Of a DNA stretch of 64,000 bases, positions 1-9,326 are shown piece by piece; the first letter of the stretch is position 1, and the number at the start of each line of letters is the position of its first letter. The DNA is from UBA6080 sp964607515. Lineage in GTDB: Bacteria > Fermentibacterota > Fermentibacteria > Fermentibacterales > JCC-6. The DNA is taken from positions 62,001-126,000 of the forward strand of contig CAZSKU010000003.1 in assembly GCA_964607515.1 (NCBI GenBank), given 5' to 3'. The notes below the pieces were generated by a model that did no database searches, was not told where the DNA came from, and worked only from the letters and a program-made list of their open reading frames with translations. Position numbers and translations under genes: made by a program.

Positions 1-157
1 CGACCAGTCCGGCGTCCGCCTCCGCCGCCTGTCTGGCAGCGTTTTCAGTGGCCCGGCCGGTCCCCTGGATGAACAGGTACAATCCTGCCAGGACCACACC
101 CAGAAGGACCATGGCCAGCAGCCCCTCCACCAGGGTGAATCCCTTCTTGGTTCTCAT
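1..157 (-). CDS. Type IV prepilin-like protein, N-terminal part only
   Basis: The ATG is at 157 and 52 codons are visible before the window edge cuts the gene. The N-terminus reads MRTKKGFTLVEGLL, a class III prepilin signal: a basic leader, a Gly immediately before the mature Phe, Glu at mature position +5, then a hydrophobic helix. The prepilin peptidase should cleave between Gly and Phe and methylate the new N-terminus. A GGAAAGG stretch lies upstream. It follows the other pilin genes on the same strand after a 62-bp gap, so it is probably the most distal visible member of the operon. Being partial, it cannot be assigned to a named pilin. Confidence 0.85.
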   Translation of the reverse strand, partial: MRTKKGFTLVEGLLAMVLLGVVLAGLYLFIQGTGRATENAARQAAEADAGLV

Positions 158-219
158 TCTTCGCCGCCTTTCCAGGAAACAGTGATTGCCGATTCTATCA
201 TAATGTCATCCGATTCCCT

Positions 220-1566
220 TCAGAAATCCTCCTCCGGCACGTCCATTAGCCACGAGACCGGTGTCCACTTCCATACCTGGGGAAACCCCGGCGGATGTCG
301 GGACACCAGTCCCGGATCCATGGCGATGCCCAGGGTGTAGCCGGTGCTTCCCGAAGAGGTCCAGGAGAACATGCCCGTCGCCAGCCCGCCGTGAATGGCC
401 ACCCTGGCGGGATTCCCGGGATACGTGTTGCTTCTGGGCCTGAACCTGCCGGTTGGAGCCGCCAGAAAGGCTCTGACCATGAACGATCTGTCGGTCTCTA
501 TATCCCAGGGGGATTCCCAGTCCTCCCCCCCGATGCAGTCCGGGTCTGTTTCGATCACTATGTCCCCCAGGGATACCAGCCCCAGGGGGCCTCCCGCGCC
601 GGCCAGGGCTCCCGTGATGCTCCCTCCCAGCACCAGGTCTCCGGCGCTGAAAATCGTGAGGGGAGCGGCGAGGGGGCTCAGGGATTTCAGAACCGTGCCG
701 CTGTAGCCTCCGGAGAGCTGTATGCAGTTCACGCCCCTCAGGGAGAGGGTTTCCGGGGGAGACTGGATTCCCCGGCGGAAAATGGCCCGGCTGCCGTCCA
801 GAAGCACCCTGGATGCGCTCACGGAAACGGCCCCCTGAAGGCTCGCTCTCAGATCGAGAGCCGCCTGCTGCATGTCCACGGGTTCCTGGTTCATCCTCCA
901 TGATGGTCTGCCCCGGTTGTGTCTGGGCCACGGCCGCACCCAGGTGCGGCTTCCCTCGGGGTGAGGAACCCGTGCCATGCCCACGTCCGAGAAACAGACG
1001 CCCCCCCGGGAGGTGACGCTCACCTCGTACAGCCATGGGTCGTCGGAGGAGTCCGGCGAGAAACTGTCGAAGTGGATCGTTCCATTGGAATGCACGGGTC
1101 CGTCCACCATGGTCCCCGTGGTGAAGAAGCCCGAAGGGATGTCTCCGTTCACCGCCAGGGCGAAGCCCGAGAGGAACCTTGGCACCGCCCTGACGATGAT
1201 CCTGTACTCCTGGGACCTGTAGGACCCCGTGCTTCGGATTTCCGCGGCTCCGTTGGACGTGGCCGGGTCGCCGGCGGGAAATGGGTGCACCGCGACCGTT
1301 ACGGTGGAACCGTCAGGCAGGTCCAGCCCTTCGGGGAAAATATCGAAGGGAACCCCCGGAAGCGGATCCAGGCCCGCCAGGTGATGCAGGGCAAGGTTCA
1401 CCCCGGACTCCGCTGCGTAGGCCGCAGCCATCCGGTCGCGCCGGAAGACCGCCGTATTGACGCTGCTCCGGAAGTAGGCCCATGCTCCCAGCACAAGGAT
1501 CATCATAACCGCGGCCACCGCGATGACCATGGCCAGCGCCATGCCCCGGCTGGTTCCCCTTCTCAT
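220..1566 (-). CDS. PilX-like minor pilus assembly protein (448 aa)
   Basis: I place the start at 1566, because the open frame upstream of it overlaps the preceding gene and has no pilin-like features; GGTGAAGG precedes this ATG. The N-terminus (MRRGTSRGMALAMVIAVAAV) has a basic leader, a Gly and one long hydrophobic helix (about residues 9-30), followed by the charged stretch and AAESGVNLALHHL typical of PilX-type minor pilins. The remaining ~390 residues are beta-rich and of no family I recognise. It sits 17 bp behind a paralogue of similar layout. Probable role: minor pilin or pseudopilin subunit at the inner membrane. The PilX family call rests on the N-terminus only. Confidence 0.7.
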   Translation of the reverse strand: MRRGTSRGMALAMVIAVAAVMMILVLGAWAYFRSSVNTAVFRRDRMAAAYAAESGVNLALHHLAGLDPLPGVPFDIFPEGLDLPDGSTVTVAVHPFPAGDPATSNGAAEIRSTGSYRSQEYRIIVRAVPRFLSGFALAVNGDIPSGFFTTGTMVDGPVHSNGTIHFDSFSPDSSDDPWLYEVSVTSRGGVCFSDVGMARVPHPEGSRTWVRPWPRHNRGRPSWRMNQEPVDMQQAALDLRASLQGAVSVSASRVLLDGSRAIFRRGIQSPPETLSLRGVNCIQLSGGYSGTVLKSLSPLAAPLTIFSAGDLVLGGSITGALAGAGGPLGLVSLGDIVIETDPDCIGGEDWESPWDIETDRSFMVRAFLAAPTGRFRPRSNTYPGNPARVAIHGGLATGMFSWTSSGSTGYTLGIAMDPGLVSRHPPGFPQVWKWTPVSWLMDVPEEDF

Positions 1567-1583
1567 AACCTTCACCGGAGCCT

Positions 1584-3089
1584 CTAGTAGTTGTTGAACA
1601 TTATCAGACTGTCGTTCAGCGCCGGATCCTCCGTCCAGTAGAGAGTGTGCCACCGGCCGTTGTTGGGGAAGTACGGGGGATGCATGGTCATGAGCCTGGT
1701 GTCGAAGTACACCTGGATGTCATGCCCGGTGCTATTGGTGCTGGTGTACCCCTCCTCCTGGATCATGTACCCCCCCACTATCGTCAGTTCCCCCCCGGGG
1801 TTGGGGAAGTAGTACCCGTTCTGGTTGTAGCTTCCGCTCAGGATTTGAGACTTCAGTTCACCGTCCAGGGCCAGGAGCACTGCGTCCACCTCGATGCTCT
1901 GGTTGGTGCTTATGCTGAAGCCCTGGTTCCAGTTGGTGTGATTCATCGGGTGGGCTATCAGTATGTCGCCGTTCACCGACATGAGCCCCAACATGATGTC
2001 GTTGTCGGGGTCCAGCGGGTCGTTGTTCTGGTAGAAGAGGTTCCCCGCCAGGCCGATGTTGCCCATGGTGCCGATCGAGAGCGGAATGCTGAGACCGTCC
2101 TCCTGCAGCATTCCGTAGCTCCTGATGTAAACGTTTTCATTCGGGCCCAGAGCCAGCCAGACGGCGTTCTTCGTGTACTCGGAGAGGGCGTACTTCACCA
2201 CCGGCGACAGGGAGTTGAGCCTTACCATGAGGGTATCCCGACGGATGAGAATCCTCATGTTGTTGGCCACGCTGTCCCCCGACAGGTAGAGACCCCCGGT
2301 CTGGGCTGCGGTCCTGACCGACGTCCAGTCCAGTTCGTCGCTGCCGAAGGGGATAGGTTCGGCGTTCAGCTCGAACCAGGGAACCCCCATCCTGTGCCTG
2401 TTTATGGGCTGCATCTGAAGGTTGCCGATTTCCGGTCCGGTGGCCTGCACCGAGCTGAAGCCCGAGGTTCCGTACAGGTAGTAGGGCGCCGTATTGGTGA
2501 AACTGTAGAAAAACGGGTCGTTGCTGTGGCCGGAGGAACCGCTGTAAACGCATACCGGTCCGTTGGCGTAGAAGGGACCGTCGAACTTGTAGCCGTCGCC
2601 GTAGTAGCCCGAGGTGCTGGGATTATCCATAAACACGCTGAAACGGGCTACGTTCTCGGGCATCACCGCGGTGCGCAACCCGTAGGTCAGCAGCCCTCCG
2701 GTGCCGCTGATCCCGGCTATCCGCCCCAGTGATCTCACCTCGTAGGCGTTGGCCGAAAGGACCCGGTCGTTGAGGTCGTTGGGGTCCACCGCCACCTTGG
2801 CCACCCCCAGGGGCGCGGGAAGGTCGTACCAGTCGTTGCCCTCGCCGCCCAGGAACCACTGGGGCTCCGTGCCCTGGGGAACGTCTGCTCCGCCCATGAT
2901 CATGTGAATCGCCAGGTTGACTCCGGACTCGGCGGTGAGCCTGACCTGAATCCTCTCCCTGGCCCAGGTCTGGGACCGCCCGCTGGAGCGCAGGTAGGTG
3001 TAGGCGGCCCCGGTAAGGATGATCAGGACCAGCGCCGATATGACCACCAGGGCCAGCGCCGATCCCCGGGAGCGGTGTGTCGTCCGCAT
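1584..3089 (-). CDS. PilX-like minor pilus assembly protein (501 aa)
   Basis: The start at 3089 gives MRTTHRSRGSALALVVISAL, with a basic leader, a Gly-containing cleavage-like segment and one N-terminal transmembrane helix; an AGGAG lies immediately upstream. The segment after the helix contains RLTAESGVNLAIHMIMGG, matching the AAESG(VNLA) stretch of the next gene downstream, so the two are paralogues. The large C-terminal region has many Tyr, Asn, Gly and Ser residues, as expected of a secreted beta-rich domain. It starts 8 bp after the stop of the giant pilin gene. Probably a minor pilin that helps prime or cap a type IV pilus; the exact role is inferred. Confidence 0.7.
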   Translation of the reverse strand: MRTTHRSRGSALALVVISALVLIILTGAAYTYLRSSGRSQTWARERIQVRLTAESGVNLAIHMIMGGADVPQGTEPQWFLGGEGNDWYDLPAPLGVAKVAVDPNDLNDRVLSANAYEVRSLGRIAGISGTGGLLTYGLRTAVMPENVARFSVFMDNPSTSGYYGDGYKFDGPFYANGPVCVYSGSSGHSNDPFFYSFTNTAPYYLYGTSGFSSVQATGPEIGNLQMQPINRHRMGVPWFELNAEPIPFGSDELDWTSVRTAAQTGGLYLSGDSVANNMRILIRRDTLMVRLNSLSPVVKYALSEYTKNAVWLALGPNENVYIRSYGMLQEDGLSIPLSIGTMGNIGLAGNLFYQNNDPLDPDNDIMLGLMSVNGDILIAHPMNHTNWNQGFSISTNQSIEVDAVLLALDGELKSQILSGSYNQNGYYFPNPGGELTIVGGYMIQEEGYTSTNSTGHDIQVYFDTRLMTMHPPYFPNNGRWHTLYWTEDPALNDSLIMFNNY

Positions 3090-3097
3090 CTCCTGCC

Positions 3098-6000
3098 TCA
3101 CTTTCCACCGGCGGTACGGCCGAAGAATTGAATGTTGTCCAGGTTCCAGCCGCCCCGGACTCCGAAGACGCCCGAGTCCAGAACGAACCTGATGTAGTAG
3201 CAGAGGTAGGAGGGGTGGTCGTTGAAGTGCTGGGTCAGGTTGATGGTCTCGTACTGCCAGTTGTTGTCGTAGAAGCCGTTGTAGGTTCTCACGGTGATCC
3301 AGTCGCCCTCCGTCGGAATCTGTTCGGGGTCGGTGCCGAAGGCCAGCTGCACGTGAGCCAGGTCGTTGGTGGCCAGCCGGAGGCAGCGGAAGAACCTGAC
3401 GCTCACCGTGTCGTAAACGGCCGCCTCCTCCATGGGGTAACCGCTTGAGGCGAACCACGCCCAGGAGTTGTTGTTGTAGTAGCCGTCGGTGGTGAGGTCC
3501 GTCCCCGCGACCATGTTAAGGTTAGCGGGAAGCAGGGCCGGATCCACCGCCGGGAAGAACAGGGGCGCCCCGATCTCCCAGTCGTTTCCGGTGCCACCGG
3601 AGGTCCAGGTGACTCCGCTCCCCAGTTCCATGTCCTCGCCGGTGTAGATGGCCTCGCAGTCGCCGTAGTTGTAGAGGAAGGTCATGGGTACGTTCTGGCT
3701 GAACTGGGTGCCGTCGTCGTGGATCAACACGGTCTTGCCGCCGATATTGACCCGCAGCGCCGGTCTGGTGGTCATGAGGTTCAGAAAGGTGGGCGGCGAG
3801 GCCAGGCTCTGGGCCGACCTGCAGGCATTGGTGATCTCCCCGTGGACGAAGTTCCCGGAAGGACCCAGGGGGGGCTGCACCGTGCGCACCTTCACCACCA
3901 GGTTCATTCCCGCGGGAAGGAAGTAGCTTGGACTCACGGGGATGGTCTGCCACTCCTCCAGGTTGTTCAGGGTGTACGGGCCGCTGTAGGCGTGGAACAG
4001 GCTTTCGGTGTTCAGCATGCCCCCGGAGGGGAAGCTGGTCAGGTCCGTGGCGCCCAGGTACACGTCCAGCTGCCCGAAGGTGTACTCGGGCACCCAGGTC
4101 TTCTTGAAGGCGATCTCCGTAATCTCGTAGCCGTTGATGGTGCATTCCGCAAGAAAGTCGTCAAGGTACCATCCGGTCTGGGTCACCCCGGCGTCGGAGA
4201 AGAACACGAACCGGAACCTGACGCTCTCCCCCTTGTAGGGGTCCAGGTCCACGTGCTCCATGAACCAGCCCCTGCTCCCGGAGAACACGCTGCGTCCGTT
4301 CACGGTGTGGCTGTACGCCAGGCCGCTCTCCGGGCCTAGGTCCGTCCATGGTCCCCCTGAAACGGACACCTGGACGTAGCCGTAGTCCACCCCGGTCTGC
4401 ATGCTCAGGGCGTGTCTGAAGGACAGTTCTGGGTCCACCGCCTCCAGGGGCACCGAGAACTCCGGCGTGGCGAGCCAGCAGTCGCTGTTGTTGCTGTAGG
4501 AGCCTGGATTGTTGGCGAAGAGCGACCACATGAAGTCCAGGGGGTTGGCGGGATTCTGCCTGACGCTCCAGTCGTCCACCCCGCCGGGGAAGAAGCCATG
4601 GGACCAGCCGGGGATGGTGAGAATCTGTTCTATGATCCCCACCTCGAAGTCGTCCCAGCTTATCCCGTGGGTGTTCCAGGGGCCCGTTCCTGACTGGCTG
4701 AGTACCACTCCGAGAGAATCGTCGAACTCCATTCCGTGGTTCCTCAGGGCTGCGCTCAGGTCCAGGGCCAGGGTGTTCCAGTCCGGGCCGGCCGACGGAG
4801 TCCCTATCCGGGTGTATATGGTGTCGGAGGCTCCGGCTATCACAACCACGTTGTCCAGGCTTATCCCCCGGTTGCCCGTGAAGTCCGTGGCCCTGCCGTT
4901 GTCGTACTGGCCGAAGACGATGTACAGAGGGTTCGGTGGAGTGCCGGAAATGGAGAAAGTGGTCGAGCGTTCGTGCCACTGGTCGTCGCTGTAGGATTCG
5001 GGGGTAAGTTCAGCCGCCGGCGTGACCGGCCCCTCAATGACTCCTGTGGAGTTCCAGCCGATGAAGTCGCCGGATTCAGCCACCGGATCGTAGGGATGGT
5101 CGAGGTCACCGTGGTCGTGGAACCTGTAGTTCACGGTGAATTCTGTGTTGCTTCCCAGCCCGGTGGTTGGAACCTCTATCATCATCCGCACCCGGCCGTA
5201 GGTGTTGTCGGTCCTGCTGTCCAGGGTTGCGAATCCGCCGTCCCCCTGCCAGCCGTCGGGGCTGTGGATACGGCTTCTTCCGTAAAGGTCCCCCCAGAAG
5301 GTCACGTCGCCGGGCGCCAGGAACACCGAGTTGAAGTCCTCGGTGAGCAGGACCTGGGGCGAGCCGGAGAGGTCGATGAAGAAAACGCCGTCGTTGAGGC
5401 CCACGGTCTCCAGGGAACCGGTCAGGGTGGCCACCTTCAGATAGATGTCGTCCACCCAGGCGCTGTAGCCGGTCATGTCCATGAAGGTGCCGGCCACGTT
5501 CCTGGTCTCCGCTCCGAAGTCGAGCCTCTGCATCCTCAGGGTTTCATCCACTACCGATACGCTGCCCATGGGGCCCAGAGGCATCATGGTCCAGGCGAGC
5601 GCCTTGGCGGCGAAATCGTCGGAGTGGATGGGAATCGAGTCGGGCATGATCTGGGGGTTGTTCAGATCGTCCTCCCACAGGACAACGTTGGTGGACTGCC
5701 CGCTCTCTCCCTCGAAGTTCTCCTCCGCTGTTATGGGATCCCCCGGAGTGCCGCCGCCGCCGCTCCCTCCCAGGGCCCAGTAGAGTACGTTGTAGAAGAA
5801 GTCGAGCCCGTCGCTGGAGTAGGTGTTGGCGGAAGGCAGCCCGTAGAGCACCCGACGGACCGGCAGGAACTCGTCCCTCACGCACACCAGCGCCGGCACG
5901 TCTCCGGGAATACTGTCTATTGAGGTGATGTTGGTGGTTTCCAGGGACAGGTCCAGCAGGTAGTTCATCACCCCTGGAGCCGGGAACATCTCGAAGGTGT

Positions 6001-7042
6001 CGGCGTCGGGCTGGGCCGATGGAATCTCATAGGGGAACTTGTGTATCTGATGGTCGTGCACGACCTTGAAACAGGTCTCGTAAAGGGATGAGGTCATTGG
6101 GGTAAGCCCCATGGAGAAGACCAGGGACGCGTCGTCCGGATCCAGGCAGATGACCGGGCAGGGGATCGCCTGAAGGGCGCCGCTCATTCCGGAGTGATAG
6201 AGAGAGCCGCCGCTGGTGATATCCCTGAGGATCACCAGGTCAATCTCGTTGCTGACGTAATCGTAGGTGGGCAGGGCATCGTCCGCCAGGGGAATGACCT
6301 TCAGCCCCCAGTACTCCATAAGAAGGATCATGGTGTACTCGCCCGGGGTCGGGGTGAGGGAGTCGGGCTGTCCCGCCACGTTCATCACCACGTTGCCCTC
6401 CAGGGGAGGCGGCGGAATGAACGACGGGTCTATGTCCCTGTATACCCCCAGGTTTCTGGGGCTGATGGTGGTTCGAACCGAGGTCTGGTAAACGTTGCCC
6501 ATGTAGGTGTCCTGAAGCACCAGCCTCACCCGGATGTGCCTCACCGCGTCACGGTCCTGCAGGCTCAGGGGCTGGGTGAAGACGTTGCCCGTCTCGCTCA
6601 GGTACTCGAACTGAAGGCTGATGATGTTGTGCCCCAGACGGCGCTGCATGGAGCCGTTGTCGGTTATGTACACGAAGCCGTCCGTTCCCAGCAGCACGTT
6701 CCGGTGTTCGTCGTCATCCACCTGTCCCCAGGGAGCCTCGTAATCTGCGTAGAACGAGAAGCTTCCCGGTTCGGTGGTCTCAACCGGGTGCCAGAGGTCT
6801 CCGTCTATCCCTCCGTGGGGCAGATAACCGGCCCATATAACCTCGTCGGCAATCTGCTCCAGGGCGAGCCTTCCGGCGGTGGCCAGCTCGTTCTGCCTCC
6901 GGCTGAAGTGGAACTGCTGCATTCCCTTGGTGAAGAAGAGGAAAACCGCGGCGAAAATCACCCCGAGGACGCCGATCACTATCGCCAGCTCCACCAGGGA
7001 CATTCCCCGAAGCCGGCGGTTGCCTGATTCACTGAGCCTCAT
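3098..7042 (-). CDS. Giant PilW-like prepilin with adhesin-like modules (1314 aa)
   Basis: The start at 7042 (GGGGTGAAG upstream) gives a leader ending in RLRGMSLVELAIVIG: a prepilin site with Glu at +5 and a hydrophobic helix to about residue 38. Residues ~40-220 look like PilW: an LALEQIADEVIWAGY segment, then a beta-rich head. Residues ~235-330 contain EIDLVILRDITSGG and PVICLDPDDASLV, a Rossmann-like module. The region at roughly 820-970 resembles MAM/immune-inhibitor-A domains (GWYLDDF ending), and the C-terminus has a second module ending GGWNLDNIQFFG. Normal PilW proteins are 200-400 residues, so about 900 residues are extra. I infer a pilus-tip adhesin; the domain labels come from motif recall, not a search. 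Confidence 0.75.
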   Translation of the reverse strand: MRLSESGNRRLRGMSLVELAIVIGVLGVIFAAVFLFFTKGMQQFHFSRRQNELATAGRLALEQIADEVIWAGYLPHGGIDGDLWHPVETTEPGSFSFYADYEAPWGQVDDDEHRNVLLGTDGFVYITDNGSMQRRLGHNIISLQFEYLSETGNVFTQPLSLQDRDAVRHIRVRLVLQDTYMGNVYQTSVRTTISPRNLGVYRDIDPSFIPPPPLEGNVVMNVAGQPDSLTPTPGEYTMILLMEYWGLKVIPLADDALPTYDYVSNEIDLVILRDITSGGSLYHSGMSGALQAIPCPVICLDPDDASLVFSMGLTPMTSSLYETCFKVVHDHQIHKFPYEIPSAQPDADTFEMFPAPGVMNYLLDLSLETTNITSIDSIPGDVPALVCVRDEFLPVRRVLYGLPSANTYSSDGLDFFYNVLYWALGGSGGGGTPGDPITAEENFEGESGQSTNVVLWEDDLNNPQIMPDSIPIHSDDFAAKALAWTMMPLGPMGSVSVVDETLRMQRLDFGAETRNVAGTFMDMTGYSAWVDDIYLKVATLTGSLETVGLNDGVFFIDLSGSPQVLLTEDFNSVFLAPGDVTFWGDLYGRSRIHSPDGWQGDGGFATLDSRTDNTYGRVRMMIEVPTTGLGSNTEFTVNYRFHDHGDLDHPYDPVAESGDFIGWNSTGVIEGPVTPAAELTPESYSDDQWHERSTTFSISGTPPNPLYIVFGQYDNGRATDFTGNRGISLDNVVVIAGASDTIYTRIGTPSAGPDWNTLALDLSAALRNHGMEFDDSLGVVLSQSGTGPWNTHGISWDDFEVGIIEQILTIPGWSHGFFPGGVDDWSVRQNPANPLDFMWSLFANNPGSYSNNSDCWLATPEFSVPLEAVDPELSFRHALSMQTGVDYGYVQVSVSGGPWTDLGPESGLAYSHTVNGRSVFSGSRGWFMEHVDLDPYKGESVRFRFVFFSDAGVTQTGWYLDDFLAECTINGYEITEIAFKKTWVPEYTFGQLDVYLGATDLTSFPSGGMLNTESLFHAYSGPYTLNNLEEWQTIPVSPSYFLPAGMNLVVKVRTVQPPLGPSGNFVHGEITNACRSAQSLASPPTFLNLMTTRPALRVNIGGKTVLIHDDGTQFSQNVPMTFLYNYGDCEAIYTGEDMELGSGVTWTSGGTGNDWEIGAPLFFPAVDPALLPANLNMVAGTDLTTDGYYNNNSWAWFASSGYPMEEAAVYDTVSVRFFRCLRLATNDLAHVQLAFGTDPEQIPTEGDWITVRTYNGFYDNNWQYETINLTQHFNDHPSYLCYYIRFVLDSGVFGVRGGWNLDNIQFFGRTAGGK

Positions 7043-7056
7043 CGTCTTCACCCCCC

Positions 7057-7425
7057 TTAGAACAGGATGCTGAGGCTGGTGGAATCGGCCCCTTCGGGGC
7101 CGTTCCAGGTGACCCGGCATCTGACGAGTTTCGCCGCCGGGTACTCCGAATAGGGTGTGGAGATGACCACGACCCTCTCGAAACCCTCCGGAAGCACCTC
7201 CAGCGGGCCGGCGCCGTCGGGCATGGAAGCCACGTCCAGGGTGCGCATCTCCTCGAGCTTCTCCCGGCAGTACTGAAGCCCCTTGGTCATGAGATCCATC
7301 TCGTTCGAGCTTCTGACGATGTGGAAGAAGAACACCGCGATTCCCGCCACGATGATGGCCAGCAGAATGGACGCGATGACCACTTCCATAAGGGTGAAAC
7401 CGCCGCTGCCGCGGATTCTGTTCAT
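7057..7425 (-). CDS. Type IV prepilin-like minor pilin (122 aa)
   Basis: The N-terminus MNRIRGSGGFTLMEVVIAS is a textbook prepilin signal (Gly/Phe cleavage, Glu at +5), followed by one transmembrane helix and a small soluble head with the PilV-like pattern YCREKLEEMRTL. The length fits PilV/FimT-like minor pilins. Its ATG overlaps the stop of the preceding prepilin gene as ATGA (7422-7425), and the giant pilin gene starts 14 bp after its end, so translation of the three is probably coupled. The head lacks the C-terminal disulfide cysteines seen in many major pilins, consistent with a minor subunit. Confidence 0.85.
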   Translation of the reverse strand: MNRIRGSGGFTLMEVVIASILLAIIVAGIAVFFFHIVRSSNEMDLMTKGLQYCREKLEEMRTLDVASMPDGAGPLEVLPEGFERVVVISTPYSEYPAAKLVRCRVTWNGPEGADSTSLSILF

Positions 7426-7793
7426 GGACAGGCCTCCTGACTTCTAACGCTGAACTCCCTTGACAACTCCACAGAAATAGAATCTCCCCTGAAAACCCTG
7501 ACCGAAAGGAGCCGGGTGTGGTCGCCGGTCCAGATCAGGGATGTTCTGACTCCGTATCCACGGCCCATGATGGTATCCTCCCTCTGGGCCGTGAAGGGTT
7601 CCGGAAGGGGCTGCATGGCCTGGATCTCCTGCGCCTCCAGGGTCGCCAGGGTGAGAGCGTCGGAGCGCATCTCCAGATTCCTGCTTCCCCGGAAGAAATA
7701 GCGCAGCGCCATGGCCAGCACGCCCAGCACGAGCACCATCACCAGGCCCGCCACCACCACCTCCACCAGGGTGAATCCCCTCCTCTTCATCAT
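7422..7793 (-). CDS. Type IV prepilin-like minor pilin (123 aa)
   Basis: The start at 7793 overlaps the stop of the upstream gene as ATGA; an in-frame second ATG follows immediately (7790). The leader MMKRRG precedes FTLVEVVVAGLVMV, an ideal prepilin peptidase site with Glu at +5. After the helix, ALTLATLEAQEIQAMQPLP is PilV/GspI-like (AxxxAEEQME-type region). Length is typical of a minor pilin. Together with the 122-residue gene that overlaps it downstream, it would form part of the pilus-initiating minor pilin complex in the inner membrane. Confidence 0.85.
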   Translation of the reverse strand: MMKRRGFTLVEVVVAGLVMVLVLGVLAMALRYFFRGSRNLEMRSDALTLATLEAQEIQAMQPLPEPFTAQREDTIMGRGYGVRTSLIWTGDHTRLLSVRVFRGDSISVELSREFSVRSQEACP

Positions 7794-9217
7794 CTGCCGG
7801 GCCTTTCCCGCTGGGCGAACACCCTCCATTCGCCGGGTCCGTCGAAGATCAGCAGAGTGTACACCCCCGATCTGACGATCCTCTCGCCGGTGCTCCTGGA
7901 GTTGACGGTCTGGGCGAGACCGTCGCCGGACAGCGGGTTGAACACCGCCAGGAACTCCCCGGGGGAAGCGGAGAAAAGGTCCACGTCAGCTCCGTCACCG
8001 TCGCCCCAGGTGTACGGGCCGTTCTCCAGCAGGACGGTGGAGTATCCTCCGCCGGCTGCAAGCAGCGCCCGGCCTTCCGATACTCCCGCCACTCCTGACA
8101 CGCTTCCGTAGAAGGCCCCCTCCCATGGCAGGGAAAGGGCGCCGGCGGGTGTGAACTCGCCGAATCCGTCGTGGTTGAGCCTCGTCCACAGAGTAACGCC
8201 TCCCGGCAGTATCCATCGGCCGCCCAGACCCAGGCTGCCCTCCACGGAACCCCAGGCGCAGAGAAACGCGTCCGGAGAGGGAGACCCCCGGTACAGACCC
8301 GAGGAGGTGAGACAGACCAGCGACCGGGGACCGGCCCAGGCGATGTCTTCCCGGCCGTCCCTGTTAAAGTCGCCGAAGAAGGCATCGTTGACGGGGGGGG
8401 CAAGGGTGAAGGAGCTGGGAGCCCCCGGTTCCCCGAAGACCCTGCCCGAAGGGGTGACCAGGGGACAGGTGCCCGGAGGGGATATGAGCCTTCCGGTTGC
8501 TCCTTCGGAAAGATCCACCAGAGTTCCGAGGTTGTGACCGTCGCTCACCGCCAGCAGGGGCTCCCCGGGGTCGCCCCCGAAGGTTATCACCGAACCGGGA
8601 CCGACCCGGCCGAGCCCGGTCTCCACCGTCCGGACGACACCCTCCCGGTTTACCACCAGCACGCTGCACGATTCCCCCGTACCAAAGACGAGCACCGCCC
8701 CGTCGGCTCCCTGCCACTGGGCACGGCACGCGCCGGTCAATTCCCTTTCTATTCCCAGCCGGAAGCTCCCTATGCGCTCCCCTGAGGCTCCGGAGAAAAC
8801 CGTCACGGTATGCCCGTCATCGGGGGTGACGGCGAAAATGGATTCCCCGGAGGGAACCAGGACCGGCGCCGATTCGCCTCCCACGGGAAATCCCGCGGTG
8901 CGGGGAGGCGCTGGCTCCGAACCGCCCACCGTAAGGGTGGTGGTTACGCCCCCCAGCTGGAAGCACCTGACGGCGCCCCGTTCCAGGGGACCGCCCATGG
9001 AAACCTCCAGCATCAGAGCGTCCAGGGCTCCCTCCTCGGTGAGCCCCATCTGGACTTCCTCCTCCCGGCGGAGCTGGTCCGAGACCATCCGGTCCAGCAT
9101 GAAGAACAGGATCCCCACCGCCATCATGACGATCATGGCCGCGGCCACCGCTAGCAGTATGGCGGCTCCCCGGCTTCCGGAGACCCGGCTCTCCTTCGAG
9201 GCATTCATTTTTTCCAT
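7790..9217 (-). CDS. PilX-like membrane protein with large beta-rich ectodomain (475 aa)
   Basis: First gene of the pilin operon. The N-terminus carries SGSRGAAILLAVAAAMIVMM, a single helix preceded by basic residues and a Gly, then REEEVQMGLTEEGALDALML, resembling the post-helix region of PilX-type proteins. The ectodomain has repeated short beta strands and one DFNRDGREDI motif, a calcium-binding FG-GAP/VCBS-type loop, so part may form a propeller. There are two in-frame ATGs (9217 and 9208); neither has a clear Shine-Dalgarno sequence, and the leader is unusually AT-rich. The gene's end overlaps the next prepilin by 4 nt. Function as a minor pilin is inferred from context. Confidence 0.65.
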   Translation of the reverse strand: MEKMNASKESRVSGSRGAAILLAVAAAMIVMMAVGILFFMLDRMVSDQLRREEEVQMGLTEEGALDALMLEVSMGGPLERGAVRCFQLGGVTTTLTVGGSEPAPPRTAGFPVGGESAPVLVPSGESIFAVTPDDGHTVTVFSGASGERIGSFRLGIERELTGACRAQWQGADGAVLVFGTGESCSVLVVNREGVVRTVETGLGRVGPGSVITFGGDPGEPLLAVSDGHNLGTLVDLSEGATGRLISPPGTCPLVTPSGRVFGEPGAPSSFTLAPPVNDAFFGDFNRDGREDIAWAGPRSLVCLTSSGLYRGSPSPDAFLCAWGSVEGSLGLGGRWILPGGVTLWTRLNHDGFGEFTPAGALSLPWEGAFYGSVSGVAGVSEGRALLAAGGGYSTVLLENGPYTWGDGDGADVDLFSASPGEFLAVFNPLSGDGLAQTVNSRSTGERIVRSGVYTLLIFDGPGEWRVFAQRERPGR

Positions 9218-9326
9218 GAAGTATTAATGAGCAAAAAGGTTGCCAAAACATATCCGATTATTATTGGAATTATTAATAGTTAATATTCATATATGCAGGG
9301 GCTTGTATGCAAAGCCCATTCACTCC
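9218..9326 (-). promoter_or_regulatory. AT-rich leader of the pilin operon
   Basis: This intergenic stretch is far more AT-rich than the rest of the window, especially 9240-9295, which holds several TATATG/TATTAA-like hexamers on the minus strand. No Shine-Dalgarno precedes the first ATG. An imperfect dyad (GGGCTT, 7-nt gap, AAGCCC) lies at 9299..9317 and could be the dprA terminator or an operator. I take the region to carry the operon promoter but cannot single out one -35/-10 pair. Confidence 0.45.

Noticed and set aside
3719..4339. 206-codon plus-strand frame in the giant pilin gene
   Set aside because: Shadow of the pilin; no start site or motif.
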